From Paraburkholderia sp. DHOC27 (GTDB taxonomy: Bacteria > Pseudomonadota > Gammaproteobacteria > Burkholderiales > Burkholderiaceae): a stretch of 64,000 nucleotides of DNA. Under the pieces are notes generated by a model. That model ran no database searches. It saw nothing but the letters and a program-made list of their open reading frames with translations, and was not told where the DNA came from. This document shows, in pieces, positions 35,586-44,808 of the stretch. Position 1 is the first letter of the stretch; each line of letters starts with the position of its first letter. Both the position numbers and the translations under genes were made by a program. The stretch is from positions 248,001 through 312,000 of the forward strand of contig NZ_QVQV01000009.1 of NCBI RefSeq assembly GCF_003429005.1, given 5' to 3'.

Positions 35586-36239
35586 ATGAAAGATGAATCA
35601 CCCCGCCGCGTTGCCGTTCTCGATCCGGTGGACCGGGTCTCGGAGATCATTTTCGGCGTGCTCATGGCGCTCACGTTCAGCGGCACCTTGAGCGTCGCGA
35701 CCGCCGGCCGTCACGAGGTCCGCACGATGATGCTGACCGCGCTCGGCTGCAACATTGCATGGGGGCTCACCGACGCGGTGATGTACCTGGTGCGTACCTT
35801 CAGCGAACGGCACCGCAAGGTCCGCTTGCTGCGACGCCTGCACGCCACGCAGGACCGCGCCAAAGTGCACGCGCTGCTGACGGATGCTCTCCCGCCGCTG
35901 TTTGCGGCCGACCCGCCGGCGGATCTGCTCGACGGATTGCATCGCAGGCTGCTCACTTATCCGATCCCGGGCGATCGTCTCGTCGCGAGCGACTACTACG
36001 CTGCGCTCGGCGTTTTCGTGCTCGTAGTGCTCGCGACTTTTCCGGTGGTGCTGCCGTTCATCTTCATCTCGAAGACAGCGCTCGCGCTGCGCGTCTCGAA
36101 CCTGCTCGCGCTCGCCACGCTGTTCGTCTGCGGCTGCGCGCTTGGCCGGTACACCACCGAAAAAGCGTGGCCTTATGGACTGGCCATGACCGCCATTGGC
36201 GCGATTCTGGTCGTCATCATCATTGCGCTGGGCGGTTGA
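35586..36239 (+). CDS. VIT-like integral membrane protein
   Basis: Inner-membrane protein of 217 residues. Five hydrophobic stretches are visible at about 25-45, 50-73, 132-155, 162-182 and 190-215. The N-terminal DPVDRVSEIIFGVLMALTFSG and ALGCNIAWGLTDAVMYLV recall the VIT1/CCC1-like predicted membrane proteins, but the helical loop between helices two and three (RLLRRLHATQDRAKVHALLTD) is not from the ion-binding version. Metal transport is therefore not claimed. The start is uncertain: 35538 is an in-frame alternative. Motif copy d is upstream. Confidence 0.65.
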   Translation: MKDESPRRVAVLDPVDRVSEIIFGVLMALTFSGTLSVATAGRHEVRTMMLTALGCNIAWGLTDAVMYLVRTFSERHRKVRLLRRLHATQDRAKVHALLTDALPPLFAADPPADLLDGLHRRLLTYPIPGDRLVASDYYAALGVFVLVVLATFPVVLPFIFISKTALALRVSNLLALATLFVCGCALGRYTTEKAWPYGLAMTAIGAILVVIIIALGG

Positions 36240-36341
36240 TGTGTCGCTGCACGCGTTTCAGCCCGCGCCGTGCTCACGCATGATCCGCGCGGTGATGGTG
36301 CGGCCCTTCCACATGATGTTCCCGGAACAATGGGCCGCGCG

Positions 36342-37790
36342 TCACTGCGCGGATTTCACGGACGAGGCGGGCATATCGGGAGTTGGCTGGGCGGTATCGG
36401 GCCCGGCGTCGAAACTGCCGCCCGCCGCGAGATAGAGGTTGGCAAGCTGCATGCGTTGCTCGCTTTGCACGCGCAGCAGCGTCGAGCGTGACGACGCATA
36501 CACGAGTTCCTGCTGCGCGACCGCCCGCAGATCACCTGAGCCGACCCGATAGCGGACCTTTTGCAGCGCGAACAGGTTTTGATTCTCGGCGACTGCATTC
36601 GAGATCAACGTCTCGCGCTCCCGCAACGCCGCTTCCGCCGACAGCGCGTTTTCCACTTCGCCGAACGCCTGCAACGCGACCTGCCCGTAACTAGCCAGGG
36701 CCTGGTTCTGTTCGGCAGACCGCAGGTCCGCCTGCGCCTTCAGCGCGCCGCCCTGAAACAGCGGCAGCATGATGCCGGCGCCCGCGCTCCACGTCGGATT
36801 GTCGCGATCAGCCAGCAGGAACAATTCGCTCGATACGCTCAGCAAACCCGCGGTCAACGTCACGCGCGGCAGCCGCGCGGCGTTGGCCTGTTGCTGCAGA
36901 TCGAAGGCTGCCGAGATGCGGCGTTGCGCGGCGATTACATCCGGGCGCCGCTCCAGCAGTTGCGCCGGCACACCCACCGAGAGCGTGTCCGGCAGCGCGC
37001 CGAACTGCGAGGGCACGGCGAGTTCCGCTGCGGGATAGCGTCCCAGCAGCAATTCGAGCGCCCGCACCGACTGGTCTCTGGCCTGGCGAAGCTGCCGCGC
37101 GCTGTCCCGGTAGGTTTGCGTCGCCACCTCGGCGCTGCCGACATCGATCTCGGTGCCGCGGCCAATCCGCAAGCGCTGTTGCGCCAGTTCGTGAAGCTCA
37201 TCGGCGTAGCGAATCATCTCGAGCGCGAGGTCGTACTGCATCTGCGCTTCGATCGCGCCAAACCACGCTTTCACCACCAGCGCCGCAATGGATTGCCGCG
37301 CGTATTCGGCGTCCGCCAGTGCCGACGCATACTGGTCCTGCGCAGCCCGTGCGCCATAGCGCACGCGTCCCCACAGATCGACTTCCCATGACGCGGTGAC
37401 GAGCCATCCCCTGAGACCGGACCCATCGCCGCCGAGCTTGCCGCCGGGCCGGGCGAGAAAACTGGCCGCGGGATACAGCTCGCCGCCCGCCACTCGCACG
37501 GAGGCTGTGGCCTCCTCGACCCGCGCCGCGGCGACGCGCAGATTCGCGTTATAGGTAATCGCTTCCGCAACCAGCGCGTTTAACTGCGGGTCGTTGAAGG
37601 AAGCCAGCCAGTTGGGTTGCAGCTCGCCAGCGGTCATGCCATCTGCGGTCCAGGCTGCCGGCACGCGCGCGTTGGCGAGGCTCGACTTCTGGATATCCGC
37701 CGCTCCTGGCGGATCCTTGAGCGCGCACCCGTACACCGCAAGGAGCACCCATGCGATGAGAGCAGCGTGTTTGCGCGCGTGCAGAGTCAT
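36342..37790 (-). CDS. NodT-family outer-membrane efflux lipoprotein
   Basis: Outer-membrane channel of a tripartite efflux pump, 482 residues. A lipobox ends the signal (AVYGC, Cys22). Two OEP repeats follow, with typical helix text such as ITYNANLRVAAARVEEA and the GVPAQLLERRPDVIAAQRRI motif in the middle. The ATG at 37790 overlaps the adaptor's stop by ATGA. It is the last gene of the three-gene efflux operon. The upstream frame runs open to 38282 in antisense-like sequence and is not used. Confidence 0.92.
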   Translation of the reverse strand: MTLHARKHAALIAWVLLAVYGCALKDPPGAADIQKSSLANARVPAAWTADGMTAGELQPNWLASFNDPQLNALVAEAITYNANLRVAAARVEEATASVRVAGGELYPAASFLARPGGKLGGDGSGLRGWLVTASWEVDLWGRVRYGARAAQDQYASALADAEYARQSIAALVVKAWFGAIEAQMQYDLALEMIRYADELHELAQQRLRIGRGTEIDVGSAEVATQTYRDSARQLRQARDQSVRALELLLGRYPAAELAVPSQFGALPDTLSVGVPAQLLERRPDVIAAQRRISAAFDLQQQANAARLPRVTLTAGLLSVSSELFLLADRDNPTWSAGAGIMLPLFQGGALKAQADLRSAEQNQALASYGQVALQAFGEVENALSAEAALRERETLISNAVAENQNLFALQKVRYRVGSGDLRAVAQQELVYASSRSTLLRVQSEQRMQLANLYLAAGGSFDAGPDTAQPTPDMPASSVKSAQ

Positions 37791-38920
37791 ATCTTCAGCA
37801 CGAGGTAGTTGATATACGAGCCCACCCGAATGATCACCTTGCGAAGAATCTGGATTTCCTCCAGATGATCGGTATAGATGGCCGCATGTCCGCGCGCGCC
37901 TGCCGCCAGAAACATGTCGCGATCTTCGGGCAGGATTTCCAGCCTCACGGCGAAACGCCCCGGCGGCGTGGGCTCGGTGCCGGTCAACGGCAACAGGCCG
38001 CCAGGGGTGAGCTGGCCCTGCCCCTGGGCCCAGACAATCGACACCACCTGGGCCTTGAGGACCTTGCCGGGAATCGTCCTGAGCGCGATCTCCGCCTCGT
38101 CGCCGGGCGCCACCATGCGCAATTCGTTTTGATCGAACAGCGCCACCACCTGGTAGTCGTTCTCGACAAAACTCATGGCCGGATTCTGCAACAGCGGCGT
38201 CACGATCGAGCCCGGACGCAGTTGCAGATTGATGACGGTGCCATCGGCGGGCGCGACCACCGTGGTTTGCGACAGGTCCCACTTCGCGGATTCGAGTTGC
38301 GCGCGAATCTGCGCGACTTCGGCCTGATCGTTGTCCACCGTGGCGCCTAACAGCGCGCGCACCTGCGCTTCCTGGGCCTTCGCGCCAGCCAGATCGGCCT
38401 GCAGGGATTTGAGGTCGGTCTGCGCCTGCTCGAGTGCGAAGCGGTCACCGGCACCATGCGCGACCAGTTCCTTGTTTTCCTGCACGCGCCTCATGGCCAG
38501 ATCGATTTGCGAGCGCACGGCGGTGCTCTTCGCACTTGCCGCCGCCAGATCTTCCGTACGCTTGCGTGCCGAGCCCTGCGCGTTGACCAGTTGCGCTTCG
38601 AGCGCCTTCACCTGCAACTGGAACGGCGTCGGATCGATCCTGAAGAGGACGTCGCCTTTGTGGATGGCGGTATTGCCCGTAATCGGCACGTCGATCACAC
38701 GGCCGCGCACCTGCGGCACCACCTGTACCACGTAGCGGATCACGCGCACGTCTTCGGAAGACGGCGCCACCACGTTGAGTGTCAGGACAAGCACGGTCAG
38801 CGCGATGATGGGCAGAACGATCGTGATCGACCCGGTGACGATGTTCCACGGCAGCAGTTTGAACTTCGAAAAGATCAGCCACGCAATGGAGGCGTAGATG
38901 GCGAGCAGGAGTAGTTCCAT
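37787..38920 (-). CDS. yiaV: HlyD-family membrane-fusion adaptor (YiaV-like)
   Basis: Periplasmic adaptor protein of 377 residues anchored by N-terminal helices (about 3-20 and 28-52). It has the lipoyl-like strand QVVPQVRGRVIDVPI, a long coiled-coil hairpin (about 100-205), the second half-lipoyl (TTVVAPADGTVINLQLRPG) and the barrel domain. This order, with a DUF3302 gene just before it, matches E. coli YiaV-YiaW. It should link an inner-membrane component to the NodT channel. The start overlaps the DUF3302 stop by one base. No dedicated inner-membrane pump gene is in the operon. Confidence 0.85.
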   Translation of the reverse strand: MELLLLAIYASIAWLIFSKFKLLPWNIVTGSITIVLPIIALTVLVLTLNVVAPSSEDVRVIRYVVQVVPQVRGRVIDVPITGNTAIHKGDVLFRIDPTPFQLQVKALEAQLVNAQGSARKRTEDLAAASAKSTAVRSQIDLAMRRVQENKELVAHGAGDRFALEQAQTDLKSLQADLAGAKAQEAQVRALLGATVDNDQAEVAQIRAQLESAKWDLSQTTVVAPADGTVINLQLRPGSIVTPLLQNPAMSFVENDYQVVALFDQNELRMVAPGDEAEIALRTIPGKVLKAQVVSIVWAQGQGQLTPGGLLPLTGTEPTPPGRFAVRLEILPEDRDMFLAAGARGHAAIYTDHLEEIQILRKVIIRVGSYINYLVLKI

Positions 38921-39453
38921 CAGGCCGCCCCTTTGTGCGCGCTCGCGGCGGCCATGTTGCTGGCCTGAATGACGCCGAGTTCATCGCGCACGCGCTGCAG
39001 TTCGGGGGGCAGGATTCGTTTCTCGGCAATCGCATCCAGCTCGCCGAGTATGTAGCGCAATTCATCCGGCGCCAGCTCCCCTCGTTTCGCCTTGTGGCTG
39101 GCCTCGACGAAAAAGTCGTCGTGCTTGTCGGTGCCGTAGGCAATGCGATAGCCGAGCGGCTTCAGAAATACCCAGAGCCATGCAATGGGCCACAACAGTC
39201 CCCCGAACACCAGAGACAGGAAACACAGCGTCTGGATGGCCGCCTTCTGGGGATGCTGGTTACGTTCGGCAATCTTTTCCGGCAACACGTGGATCATCAG
39301 CACGATGGCGACGCCCGCGATGGGCACGACGATGATCACGAAGATGGCCAGGTAGTCAGCAATCGTATCGACGGTTTTGCTCGGGGCATGCGCGAACGCG
39401 AGCGGCGAGCAGAGGAACAGGAAAATGCCAACGAGTCTGATGACCGCGTTCAT
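38920..39453 (-). CDS. yiaW: DUF3302 membrane protein (YiaW-like)
   Basis: Inner-membrane protein of 177 residues. A signal-like helix (about 5-22) is followed by two helices (about 35-55 and 73-95) and a soluble tail rich in charged residues (RGELAPDELRYILGELDAIAEKR). It matches the DUF3302 family, found beside YiaV-like adaptors. The ATG at 39453 is chosen from the hydrophobic start; a frame to 39549 gives a non-hydrophobic extension. It overlaps the next gene by TGATG, so the pair is coupled. The role is unknown. Confidence 0.8.
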   Translation of the reverse strand: MNAVIRLVGIFLFLCSPLAFAHAPSKTVDTIADYLAIFVIIVVPIAGVAIVLMIHVLPEKIAERNQHPQKAAIQTLCFLSLVFGGLLWPIAWLWVFLKPLGYRIAYGTDKHDDFFVEASHKAKRGELAPDELRYILGELDAIAEKRILPPELQRVRDELGVIQASNMAAASAHKGAA

Positions 39454-39751
39454 CTTGGGGCCCCCTGGAGCTAACGGCCAACTGTGCGATGCAATTTCCT
39501 GCGGGTCTGCTTGGGTTTGCTTATGTCTATTTGCGTATGTTTGAAACAAAAATGAATGCGAACAACCCTAATCAAGCTGCACTCACGGTATGCGTTTTAT
39601 TTCCTAAACTATTAGCGAATTTCTCTTGTTTATCAAGTTCTGCTTGATGTCTTCCGGATCGAAAATTCCGGATGAAGTCGTATTGCCCGCATAAAGACGC
39701 GCTGCTTTTAATTACCAGATTAAAACAGCCTGTTCGTCCTCAAAGCGATCC
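39454..39751. other. AT-rich promoter region of the YiaW-YiaV-NodT operon
   Basis: From about 39540 to 39720 the sequence is visibly AT-rich against the surroundings. Inverted repeat ATCAAG-N5-CTTGAT lies at 39632-39648, and TTCCGGAT is repeated at 39652-39659 and 39666-39673. These could be regulator sites for the minus-strand operon. No gene is seen. Confidence 0.6.
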
Positions 39752-40234
39752 TCATTCCTTCTCCGGCATCGCTGAAGAATGGTGGCTGGTAATCAGCCAT
39801 TGCTTTCCATCCCAGTGATACGTGTAGGTATAGCGCGCCTGCACGACGGCGCCCGTTCTTGCGAACGTGAAGGTGTAAAGCCCCGCATCCACGGCGGAAT
39901 TGCAGCCTAGCTCGATAAAACGGAAGTCGATCTTGCCGGACGGCCGATCCTGGAGAAACTTCTGGAAGTACGCTTCTTTCTCGGCCACCGTCAGACGCGG
40001 CTGGTTGGATACGGTTGGCAGGAGAATGGAGTGTTCCGCGTAGTTGGCCACCACCTGGTGCGGATCGCCGGTTTGCAGCGACTGATTCCATCGGTCGAAG
40101 AGCGCGGCGATTTCCTGCTCGGAGGTGGCTTTACAGCTTTCGGAGCGCGCCGCCGACATATCGTTCGACGCGCCCTGGTTCGCGGCGCACCCCGCTAACG
40201 CGAACGCAAGGACCCCAACGGCACATAGCTTCAT
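39752..40234 (-). CDS. DUF4440/SnoaL-like lipoprotein
   Basis: Small lipoprotein of 160 residues. The signal ends in LAGC (Cys16). The body matches the NTF2-like, DUF4440/SgcJ-type pattern: EIAALFDRWNQSLQTGDPHQVVANYAEHSILLPT and YTYTYHWDGKQWLITSHHSS, in parts. Such domains bind small ligands or act as association domains. GGAGA is eight bases upstream of the ATG. It is a single gene, with 12-bp repeats and motif copy e upstream. No reaction can be assigned. Confidence 0.8.
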   Translation of the reverse strand: MKLCAVGVLAFALAGCAANQGASNDMSAARSESCKATSEQEIAALFDRWNQSLQTGDPHQVVANYAEHSILLPTVSNQPRLTVAEKEAYFQKFLQDRPSGKIDFRFIELGCNSAVDAGLYTFTFARTGAVVQARYTYTYHWDGKQWLITSHHSSAMPEKE

Positions 40235-40348
40235 GGTCGCTATCTCCGGTTAGTCAGTGGGAGAAGGCACAACGCTTGAAACGACGCTTGAAGTATGGTC
40301 AATCCCGCGCGGCTTAGCCACATCTGGCGCACGTAATTCAGCGATTTT

Positions 40349-40408
40349 TGTTTGACTGAGTGTTGACCTGAGTGTTGGCCTGGGTGTTGGCCTGGGTGTT
40401 GGCCTGAA
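40349..40408. repeat. 12-bp tandem repeat, five units
   Basis: Units are TGTTTGACTGAG, TGTTGACCTGAG, TGTTGGCCTGGG (twice) and TGTTGGCCTGAA. The middle two are identical. The array is non-coding, between a lipoprotein gene and a GMC oxidoreductase gene. Confidence 0.85.
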
Positions 40409-40448
40409 TGCTTACCCGGAGCGGGGTTTGCCCTACCGTACAACGCGT

Positions 40449-40482
40449 TTGCCCTTTACCCTGATAGCGAATTCCCTGGGAA
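40449..40482 (+). repeat. Motif copy e and left copy of a 32-bp direct repeat
   Basis: TTGCCCT-TTAC-CCTGATAG lies at 40449-40467. The 32 bases 40451-40482 match 49096-49127 at 28 positions, the first 17 being identical, and end in a TTCCC-T-GGGAA mini-palindrome. The element is 43 bases past the 3' end of the GMC gene. Confidence 0.7.
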
Positions 40483-40525
40483 GCGGCACCCTGCGCCCGC
40501 CGCTTCCCACCTGCCATGCCCGTGC

Positions 40526-42139
40526 TCAGGACACCGCAACGCGACCCTTCAGCAGATCGGCGCCCTTCTCGCCAATCATGATCGACCCGGCATTCGTGTT
40601 CGAAGACGGCATGGTCGGCATGATCGACGAGTCGATCACGCGCAGCCGCTGCACGCCACGCACGCGCAACTGCGGATCGACCACCGAGGCGGCATCGCCA
40701 CCCATACGACAGGTGCCGATGGGATGCCACGACGTTTGTCCGCATTGCTTGATGTAATCCAGCAGACCGTCGTCATCGTTCACGTCGACACCGGGTCGCG
40801 TCTCGCGCTTCACGTACTCGCGCATGGCCGGCTGCTCGATGACCTTGCGCGACAGCCGCAGCGCGTCCAGCATGGCGCGCGTGTCCTCGTCGTGCGTAAG
40901 GTAGTTCGGCTCGATGACCGGATCGACCAGTGGGTCCGGGCAGCTCGCGTGCAGCCAGCCTTTGGATTGCGGCCGCAACTGGAAGAAGCCAACCTGAAAA
41001 CCCGGGAACGGGTCGACGCTGTAGCGATCCGGGCCGCTCATCAGATGAATCTGGATCTTCACTTCGGGGCGCGTCTGCTCCGCGCGGGTCTTTGCCTGCG
41101 CATGCACCGTGGCCGACGGCGTCGCCATGAAGCCATCGCGTGTCAGCAGATAATTGGCGCCCATCAGCAGGGTGCGCCATTTGCTGCCCAGCACTTCGTT
41201 GATCGTAATGGACTGCGAACATTCGAAGGTCACACGTGCCTGCAAATGGTCGCGCAGATTTTCCCCCACCTCGGGCGCGTCGTGGATCACTGGTACGTTA
41301 AGGCCCTGCAGACGGCTGGCCTGTCCAATGCCCGACAGTTCCAGGATGTGCGGCGTCTTGATCGGGCCACTCGACAGCACGACTTCGCACCGCGCGCGTG
41401 CGGTCCTGATCTGCCCACCCTGAAGGTATTCGACACCCACCGCCGTTTTACCTTCGAACAACACGCGTGTCACATGCGCCTCGACCTGGAAGTCGAGATT
41501 GCTGCGCTGTCTGGAAGTGGTCAGATAGCCCAGCGCCGTGCTGCAACGCCGGCCATTGCGGGTCGACAGTTGCAGGAAATTCACGCCCTCGTAGCTTGCG
41601 CCGTTGTAGTCCTCGGCGAGCGGAATGCCGGCTTGCTGGCAGGCCGACACAAACGCATCGGACAGCGCGTGACGGCGGCTGTCGCGCAGATCCGTCACAG
41701 AGATCGGGCCGTTGCGGCCGCGGTACTGGTCGGTGCCGCGCTTGCTCGACTCCAGACGCTTGAAGTACGGCAGGCAATCCTGATACGACCAGCCACTGCA
41801 ACCCGCGGCGGCCCAGCCGTCGTATTCACGCGGGTCGCCACGCACGTAGATCATGCCGTTCACCGAACTCGATCCGCCCGGCAGCTTGCCATGCGGCCAA
41901 TAGATTTCCTGACCCGCCAGGCTCTTTTGCGGCACGGTCTTCGATTGCCACACGTAGTTGGCATCGCCGAGAATCTTCGCGACGCCAACCGGGGTCTTGA
42001 CCCAGAAATCCTGGTCGCGCGGCTGCCCGGCTTCCAGCAGCAACACGCGGGTTGCGGCGTCTTCGGTCAGACGGGTTGCAAGCGTGGCGCCGGACGAACC
42101 CGCTCCCACGACGATGTAGTCATACTCAGCGACGCTCAT
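40526..42139 (-). CDS. GMC-family FAD-dependent alcohol dehydrogenase
   Basis: Flavoprotein oxidoreductase of 537 residues, like choline and alcohol dehydrogenases. The FAD Rossmann motif GAGSSG is at about residues 12-17 (YIVVGAGSSGATLATRL), followed by the GMC signature region near PHGKLPGGSSSVNG. The catalytic His is in SWHPIGTCRMG, and the second active-site position is Asn in SSNTNAG. It oxidises an alcohol to an aldehyde or ketone using a carrier rather than NAD. No signal peptide is seen. It lies 95 bases after the MFS gene and may start the catabolism of its substrate, which is not known. Confidence 0.9.
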   Translation of the reverse strand: MSVAEYDYIVVGAGSSGATLATRLTEDAATRVLLLEAGQPRDQDFWVKTPVGVAKILGDANYVWQSKTVPQKSLAGQEIYWPHGKLPGGSSSVNGMIYVRGDPREYDGWAAAGCSGWSYQDCLPYFKRLESSKRGTDQYRGRNGPISVTDLRDSRRHALSDAFVSACQQAGIPLAEDYNGASYEGVNFLQLSTRNGRRCSTALGYLTTSRQRSNLDFQVEAHVTRVLFEGKTAVGVEYLQGGQIRTARARCEVVLSSGPIKTPHILELSGIGQASRLQGLNVPVIHDAPEVGENLRDHLQARVTFECSQSITINEVLGSKWRTLLMGANYLLTRDGFMATPSATVHAQAKTRAEQTRPEVKIQIHLMSGPDRYSVDPFPGFQVGFFQLRPQSKGWLHASCPDPLVDPVIEPNYLTHDEDTRAMLDALRLSRKVIEQPAMREYVKRETRPGVDVNDDDGLLDYIKQCGQTSWHPIGTCRMGGDAASVVDPQLRVRGVQRLRVIDSSIMPTMPSSNTNAGSIMIGEKGADLLKGRVAVS

Positions 42140-42234
42140 GCGACGGCTCCTCGCCGGCTTGCGGCAATATCAGATGTTATGGATTCCTGCGCATTGCCGA
42201 AGGACGATGCGCAAAAGTGAGGCAGAGGGTCACG

Positions 42235-43539
42235 TCATACCGGTCGTGTCGTGGACGGTGCCGGGTCCGGCCGCGCGCCACTCAGACGGTGCGCCGATCT
42301 TGCGGGATCCAGGCAGAACATGCCGATCACGCCGCCCACCATCAACATGCAGCCGCTGATCGCAAAGCCCTGTTCGTAGCCGGTGGCCACGGACCCGGTA
42401 GCGACCTCGACGAGCCGGCCGGTGACGACCGGCGCCATCACGCCCGCAATCGACGCAATGGAGTTGTCGATGGCGAGGACGGCGCCGCGTTGCGCGCCAG
42501 GCGTCACCTCGGCGAGGATGGCCGGCCCGAGCGAATAGATGACCGGCGTCATGCCGAAGGCGACGGCAACCAGCACGACCTTCTGGATGTTGCTCAGATC
42601 GAGCGCCAGCAGCAGGCACAGCAGCACACCCGCCACGGCCAGCACGATGCTGGCGAACACGCCGCGTGCCGTGCGCGACGCGACGCCTGCGGCGAGCAGA
42701 CGCTGTGACCACCACGACAGTCCCACGCTGATTGGCGTGCCGATCAGCACCACCAGCGCGAACAACCGGCCGGCGGCGACAGCGTCGTAGCCGAGGCCCT
42801 TTTGCAAATAGCTCGGCAGCCAGGTGAGCACCAGTGCGAGGGTCCAGTAGGCGACGAAATGCAGCAGGAAGTTGCCGAGCACCGTACGGTCGGCCAGCAG
42901 TTTCCGGTACGGCACACGCGCAGCAACCTCCTGCCCCGACACCGTCCCGGCCGGGCTCGCGCCAATCGTCCCTTCCGCACCGAAGAGCAGCCACAGCACG
43001 GCCCACACCACGCCCACCAGCCCCAGTGCAATGAAATTGGCGCGCCAGCCCCAGTGCGCCGTAATGAGCGGAATCGAAAAACCCGCCAGCAGCAGACCGA
43101 CGGTCGCGCCCTGCCCGATCATCGAAAGCGGCAAGCTGCGCCGGCTGTCGGGAAACCACTTGAAACAGGCGTGGATGGCCACTGGCCACGACGGTCCTTC
43201 GCTGATACCGAGCAGTACACGCGCAGCAATCAGCACCGTCATCGAGGTGGAATACGCGACCGGCAATTGCGAGGCGGACCACAGCACCGCCATCACCAGC
43301 AGCAGCGTACTGGCCTTGACGCGATTGGCGAGAAAGCCGCCGGTGATGCCGGAAATGGCAAACAGCCAGAAGAAGCTGCCGCCGACGATGCCGAACTGCA
43401 CGGGCGTAAGCCCGAGGTCTTTCATCAGCGGCACCGCCACCAGACCGATCACGATCTTGTCGACGAAGTTGACCAGCATGAACAGGGCGAGCAATACCGC
43501 GATGCCCCACGCCCTGGCTGGTTGATAGCGCGTGCTCAT
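42235..43539 (-). CDS. ACS-family MFS transporter (anion:cation symporter)
   Basis: Inner-membrane carrier of 434 residues with 12 hydrophobic segments. The first helix (ARAWGIAVLLALFMLVNFVDKIVIGL) and ARVLLGISEGPSWPVAIHACFKWFP fit the tartrate/hexuronate/phthalate type ACS group. AAGGAG stands before the ATG at 43539. It reads in the same direction as the GMC gene and the porin, suggesting a transport-plus-oxidation unit for an organic acid or alcohol. Confidence 0.85.
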   Translation of the reverse strand: MSTRYQPARAWGIAVLLALFMLVNFVDKIVIGLVAVPLMKDLGLTPVQFGIVGGSFFWLFAISGITGGFLANRVKASTLLLVMAVLWSASQLPVAYSTSMTVLIAARVLLGISEGPSWPVAIHACFKWFPDSRRSLPLSMIGQGATVGLLLAGFSIPLITAHWGWRANFIALGLVGVVWAVLWLLFGAEGTIGASPAGTVSGQEVAARVPYRKLLADRTVLGNFLLHFVAYWTLALVLTWLPSYLQKGLGYDAVAAGRLFALVVLIGTPISVGLSWWSQRLLAAGVASRTARGVFASIVLAVAGVLLCLLLALDLSNIQKVVLVAVAFGMTPVIYSLGPAILAEVTPGAQRGAVLAIDNSIASIAGVMAPVVTGRLVEVATGSVATGYEQGFAISGCMLMVGGVIGMFCLDPARSAHRLSGARPDPAPSTTRPV

Positions 43540-43653
43540 AGTTGCTCCTTGCGCCGGTCGCTGCCGGTCAGCAGTGGTGATTGAAAAATCGCTTCGGACG
43601 GCACCCGCGGTGCGCGCCAAAACATCGTGCGGCGCGCCGCCCACGCAGCTCCG

Positions 43654-44808
43654 TCAGAAGCGGTGCCGCAGACCGACCATGACGCCGAGCTGGGTCGATT
43701 CCGCCGCGGCGCTCAAGCCGTTGAATCCCTGCGCCTGGGCACCGATCAGGCCGCCGCGATACAACGAGTAGTCCCCTTCAACATAGGTGTCGGTCCGCTT
43801 GGACAGGCTGTAATCCGCGAGCAACTGGAACTGCGTCGCGTTGCCGTTGCCGCTCACCGCCTTGCCATCCTGCAAGGTGCGCCATACGTTGGCGGAGACG
43901 AGCGTCGCGCCAGTAATCTGCTGGCTCACGCCGCCAAAGAACATCTGCCGCGACGAGAACGTATTGAACTTGAGCGCGGTCAATTGCGGCGCGGTGAACG
44001 GGCCGTTCGGGAAGTTGCCGGTGAAGCCCTGATCCTGGCGGTTCACCACCCAGCCCGCGTTGATGGTCGTGCTCGCGAACGTGTAGGCCGCGCCTGCCGT
44101 CCATGCCTTGAAGTGAGCCGAGGTATTCACGGCATCACGCGAGTCGAGGTAGGCTGCGGCGAGACGCAACCGACCCTTCGGCACGTAGGCGAGCGACGCG
44201 CCAATCTGGCTGCCCGCGCCGAACGCACCAGGCGAGCCGCCGAATGCGTAGGATAACTCCAGAGTCACGTCGTGCCAGGCCGCCGCGTATTTGGTCATGC
44301 TGCTGGTGAAGTTACCCTGCGCCATGCCGACTTCCGGACGGAACTGATAGAAGTTCTGGCTCATGTACGTGCGGCCCACCGCGTCGGCCATCGGGTTCAA
44401 CTGCCGCCCGAGTGTCAGCCGGCCATACGTCGAAGACTGCAGACCCACCAGCGCGATGTCGAACAACGGGTAGCTGGGGTCGCCCACGCCGGAATTCAGA
44501 AAGAAGCGGTCTTCCAGCTGGAAGATTGCGTGCACCCCGCCGCCGACGTCCTCCGATCCGAGCATGCCGAACTCGCTCTCGCTCGCGCCGCCGTTGCCGA
44601 GCTGCACTTTCGAGTCGCCGGCCTTGTCCGCGTGCGTCGTGTAGCGAACCGCCGTATCGGTAATACCGTAGAGCGTGATCGACGACTGCGCGTGCGCCGC
44701 GAGGCCGTAACAGCCGAGCACCGCCGCTGCGGCTGCATGAAGGCTGACCTGAAGGGTTGCCTGAGCGGCAAGCCCGAATCCCCGTCGTGTTTTCAGTTTG
44801 TCCAGCAT
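43654..44808 (-). CDS. Gram-negative porin (OmpC-like, Burkholderia type)
   Basis: Outer-membrane trimeric porin of 384 residues, usual for Burkholderiaceae. A signal peptide (about 1-41, ending LAAHAQ) precedes SSITLYGITDTAVRYTTHADKAGDS, the normal first strands. Strand motifs such as GSEDVGGGVHAIFQLEDRF follow, and it ends in GLRHRF with the aromatic last residue. GGAGA lies six bases before the ATG at 44808. It should let the small hydrophilic substrate of this cluster cross the outer membrane. Confidence 0.93.
   Translation of the reverse strand: MLDKLKTRRGFGLAAQATLQVSLHAAAAAVLGCYGLAAHAQSSITLYGITDTAVRYTTHADKAGDSKVQLGNGGASESEFGMLGSEDVGGGVHAIFQLEDRFFLNSGVGDPSYPLFDIALVGLQSSTYGRLTLGRQLNPMADAVGRTYMSQNFYQFRPEVGMAQGNFTSSMTKYAAAWHDVTLELSYAFGGSPGAFGAGSQIGASLAYVPKGRLRLAAAYLDSRDAVNTSAHFKAWTAGAAYTFASTTINAGWVVNRQDQGFTGNFPNGPFTAPQLTALKFNTFSSRQMFFGGVSQQITGATLVSANVWRTLQDGKAVSGNGNATQFQLLADYSLSKRTDTYVEGDYSLYRGGLIGAQAQGFNGLSAAAESTQLGVMVGLRHRF

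Larger units (their letters stand above)
40235..40525. other. Intergenic region with 12-bp repeats and motif copy e
   Basis: This 291-base region lies between the DUF4440 start and the 3' end of the GMC gene. It holds a five-unit 12-bp tandem repeat (40349-40408) and the 32-bp element with motif copy e (40449-40482). No gene is supported. Confidence 0.6.

Noticed and set aside
37791..38282. A 164-codon N-terminal extension of the NodT-type gene
   Set aside because: It overlaps the HlyD adaptor in another frame; the lipoprotein signal begins at 37790 with an ATGA overlap.
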